This document shows positions 62,022-64,000 of a stretch of DNA of 64,000 bases, in pieces. The DNA comes from JARLGU01 sp036504535 (GTDB taxonomy: Bacteria > Armatimonadota > Armatimonadia > Armatimonadales > Capsulimonadaceae): positions 32,828 through 96,827 of the forward strand of contig DASXUY010000053.1 of assembly GCA_036504535.1 (NCBI GenBank). The letters are read 5' to 3'. Numbering within the stretch: the stretch's first letter is position 1; each line of letters opens with the position of its first letter. The position numbers and the translations under genes are program-made. The notes below the pieces were generated by a model. It worked only from the letters and a program-made list of their open reading frames with translations. It ran no database searches and was not told the DNA's origin.

Positions 62022-63521
62022 ATGCGAGCAGAGCAAACCGTAATACCCATTCGAGACGCCAAGATAGTACGCATTCTCTTTTCGGATTTTTTCGAGGTTG
62101 AGCCTGGCGTGATGGCGAAGTATGGTGCGTTCAATTCATCGCTCGTAAGCGACTTTCCACTTTTCATTGATCCCTTTCTGCTTTTTGGGAGTGACAAACC
62201 CGAATATAAAGCGCTGCACGACTGGATAATCCAATATTTGACGTTCTTGCGAGACAAATCTTCTGCGGGCTCTATTGATGAGGGGCTTCTGGTCGCATGG
62301 TATTGCTTCAAAGAAGTGCGGCAAACGTGGCTAGGATTTTCGAGAAAGGGCAACCGCGGTAATGGACTAAATTTGTCGTTTGCTCGCGCTCTAAACGAAA
62401 ATTTCTCTCGGCTATTTTCGGATAGCTCGGGCTCAGTTACAGCCAGCAAGCACCTTGAGAAGTTATGTCTCATTAGGAAGCGCGTAGGCAAGGACAATAT
62501 TAGCGACTTCACAACTAACTTAATAGTCGGCTTTTTGGCCAAATACACTGAATCTTTTGCGCTCGCCCACCTCTGTGGAAATCACTGCAAAGAGTTTGCT
62601 GTCCCCCGTGCTTATTTCAATTTTGATCTCGAGACCTGGGAGCCGCGTAAGTTCATGCTGCCCGAATATAACGGCGATTTTGTGCTTCTAGTGCCAGAGG
62701 ATGTTCTTACCAGAGAAGAAACGTGGATAAGCAAACACGACCTCGTCAGTAGTTTCTTCCGAATCCCCAAATCAATGCCTAATGGAGCGCTCAGAGCGGA
62801 GATAAATAATTACCTATTAAAAGCCATTCCACGCCGGCGAACGAAAGCGGAAAAGGAACAGCTAGTGCAAGAGACTCTGCTCAAGTATCCGGAAATGATC
62901 GATTACTACATTAAGCTTAAGGAAGACACTAAGGAGCAAGCTCGGAGTATAAGCCAGGAACGGGTGGCCGACGCTCGACAACTGTTCCAAAACAATGTTA
63001 GGGAACTAGCGAATTTACTTTGCGGCACCAATTTTTACAATGTGCCAGGGGATTCTTACGAGGAGGCCCATGCACGAATCGCGTATCTAAAGCAAGTTAT
63101 CGAAAAGAACGACGGATATCGTCTTTTTTATGTCAAGGGCAAGCCGATCCAAAGGGAAGACGATGTGCAAATCGCCTACCGCTTAACTTGGCATGGCTCG
63201 CCGTATGACGTTAATCGAGAGGTAAACAATGGGCGCGGCCCAGCAGATTTCAAGGTGTCATTTGGCGGCAATGATTCGACAGTAGTTGAGTTTAAATTGG
63301 CAAGCAATCCGCAACTGTCACATAACTTAAAGAACCAAACTGCGGTATACAAACAAGCGAACAACACAAACAAGAGCATTTCAGTGATTTTCTACTTTAC
63401 TAGCCAAGAGTTAGCGAAGGTTGAGCGGATACTGAATATGCTAGGCATCTTTGGTTCTCCAGACGTCGTGTTGATCGATGCAAGGCGTGATAATAAAACA
63501 TCGGCGTCACTAGTTCGCTAA
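62022..63521 (+). CDS. PD-(D/E)XK nuclease-like protein, possible defence gene
   Basis: A 499-aa protein, GAGGTG eight bases before the ATG; longer in-frame starts at 61980 and 61995 lack this. I do not recognise the N-terminal ~380 residues, which are mixed alpha/beta with a coiled stretch near 300-345 (TKAEKEQLVQETLLKYPE). The C-terminal ~110 residues carry a PD-(D/E)XK-type core: GRGPADFKVSF (Asp), TVVEFKLAS (Glu-X-Lys) and, after it, QTAVYKQANN. That fold is typical of restriction-like nucleases. Low G+C and the company of DUF2971 and a broken antitoxin suggest an acquired defence function (inference). Confidence 0.65.
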   Translation: MRAEQTVIPIRDAKIVRILFSDFFEVEPGVMAKYGAFNSSLVSDFPLFIDPFLLFGSDKPEYKALHDWIIQYLTFLRDKSSAGSIDEGLLVAWYCFKEVRQTWLGFSRKGNRGNGLNLSFARALNENFSRLFSDSSGSVTASKHLEKLCLIRKRVGKDNISDFTTNLIVGFLAKYTESFALAHLCGNHCKEFAVPRAYFNFDLETWEPRKFMLPEYNGDFVLLVPEDVLTREETWISKHDLVSSFFRIPKSMPNGALRAEINNYLLKAIPRRRTKAEKEQLVQETLLKYPEMIDYYIKLKEDTKEQARSISQERVADARQLFQNNVRELANLLCGTNFYNVPGDSYEEAHARIAYLKQVIEKNDGYRLFYVKGKPIQREDDVQIAYRLTWHGSPYDVNREVNNGRGPADFKVSFGGNDSTVVEFKLASNPQLSHNLKNQTAVYKQANNTNKSISVIFYFTSQELAKVERILNMLGIFGSPDVVLIDARRDNKTSASLVR

Positions 63522-64000
63522 ATAAGCTGCGTGATCTGTCTGGCTGCATTCGTGTATTTTATTATTAGCTAGCAATCGGTTCTGATCGCAATACACCCCA
63601 TTTCGCCGCTTATGTGCCCCACCGTTCCGACATTGCCCTTATCACGTTCCTCCTCAAATATTCGCCATGGATAAAATTATTAAAACAAATGTTTGTATTT
63701 CGTGGTCTGTTCGCAGCTAATAAGTGATATACTGTATACAAGGAGTTTGTCGTGAGCAGGGTTTACTGCGGGCAACTGCCCTTGCAGCTATACTTTTGCG
63801 ACTCATAGCAGTTCGATCAAGCTTCCCACGCACACTCCGTGGTCTAGCACACAATTTTGCGTAACTACTCAGGCCCCCTTGTGGCTGACGCTCTAGTTCG
63901 GTTTCTTTGAAATAGTTGATCATTTCGGGAATCTTTTGTCTTTGTAGTTCGTTGATAGTCGTAATGGCTAACGAACTTGATCGACAAAAGCTCAACTCGC
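63522..64000. other. Window end, no complete gene
   Basis: An A+T-rich stretch. A promoter-like TATACT (63728-63733) overlaps ACTGTATACAA (63731-63741), the inverse of the site in front of the module-1 regulator. AAGGAG and a GTG at 63752 follow, but the frame stops after 18 codons. A plus-strand ATG at 63964 (MANELDRQKLNS) is open to the window edge and may be the start of a gene that continues outside. The 92-codon minus frame at 63717-63995 is unconvincing. Confidence 0.4.

Noticed and set aside
63717..63995. 92-codon minus-strand frame at the window end
   Set aside because: TTG start without a ribosome binding site and no recognisable motif.

Overview
The window is G+C-rich bacterial chromosome from a diderm organism. 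A TonB-dependent receptor, TonB/ExbB/ExbD and TolQ/TolR homologues imply an outer membrane. The many pseudopilins with an H-X9-DG motif, the GntR/LacI-type hybrid regulators and the very large secreted carbohydrate-active proteins resemble Armatimonadota (Capsulimonas-like) or, less likely, a planctomycete-type lineage. This is inferred from gene content only; there is no rRNA in the window.

Layout. 0-1.6 kb has no convincing gene but holds a candidate structured RNA with a terminator. 1.6-6.2 kb (minus strand) is a cobalamin-uptake locus: btuB behind one cobalamin riboswitch and exbB-exbD-tonB behind a second. 6.3-8.0 kb encodes a secreted caspase-ankyrin protein. 8.3-15.8, 18.6-24.7 and 36.5-43.7 kb are three copies of one theme: a GntR-HTH/periplasmic-binding-like regulator, an H-X9-DG-type pseudopilin, and a giant secreted carbohydrate-active protein (CBM9/propeller, GH42-like, GH2-like). 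They look like small polysaccharide-utilisation cassettes. Between them lie the pxpB-pxpA-pxpC 5-oxoprolinase operon (minus), a hemerythrin gene (minus), and a 25.6-35 kb plus-strand operon of two TPR/Ig-repeat envelope proteins, TolQ, TolR and a TonB-like protein whose C-terminus is DUF4159. A palindromic repeat is inserted in frame at the start of the second TPR gene. A GspG-like hypothetical follows.

43.9-46.4 kb is a phnD-phnC-phnE-type ABC transporter. 46.6-47.7 kb encodes a membrane-anchored phosphodiester-glycosidase-family protein. 48-56.1 kb is a minus-strand array of five closely related pseudopilins, most with their own promoter and terminator, interrupted by a GT-C/TPR membrane protein that could glycosylate them. 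56.4-59.1 kb holds a polysaccharide deacetylase, a YmdB-type phosphodiesterase and a glycine-rich RRM protein with a long 5' leader.

From about 59.1 kb onward the sequence changes: repeats, a frameshifted Phd-type antitoxin, then visibly A+T-richer genes (DUF2971 and a PD-(D/E)XK-type nuclease-like protein) that look horizontally acquired and may belong to a defence island. The last 0.5 kb contains no complete recognisable gene.
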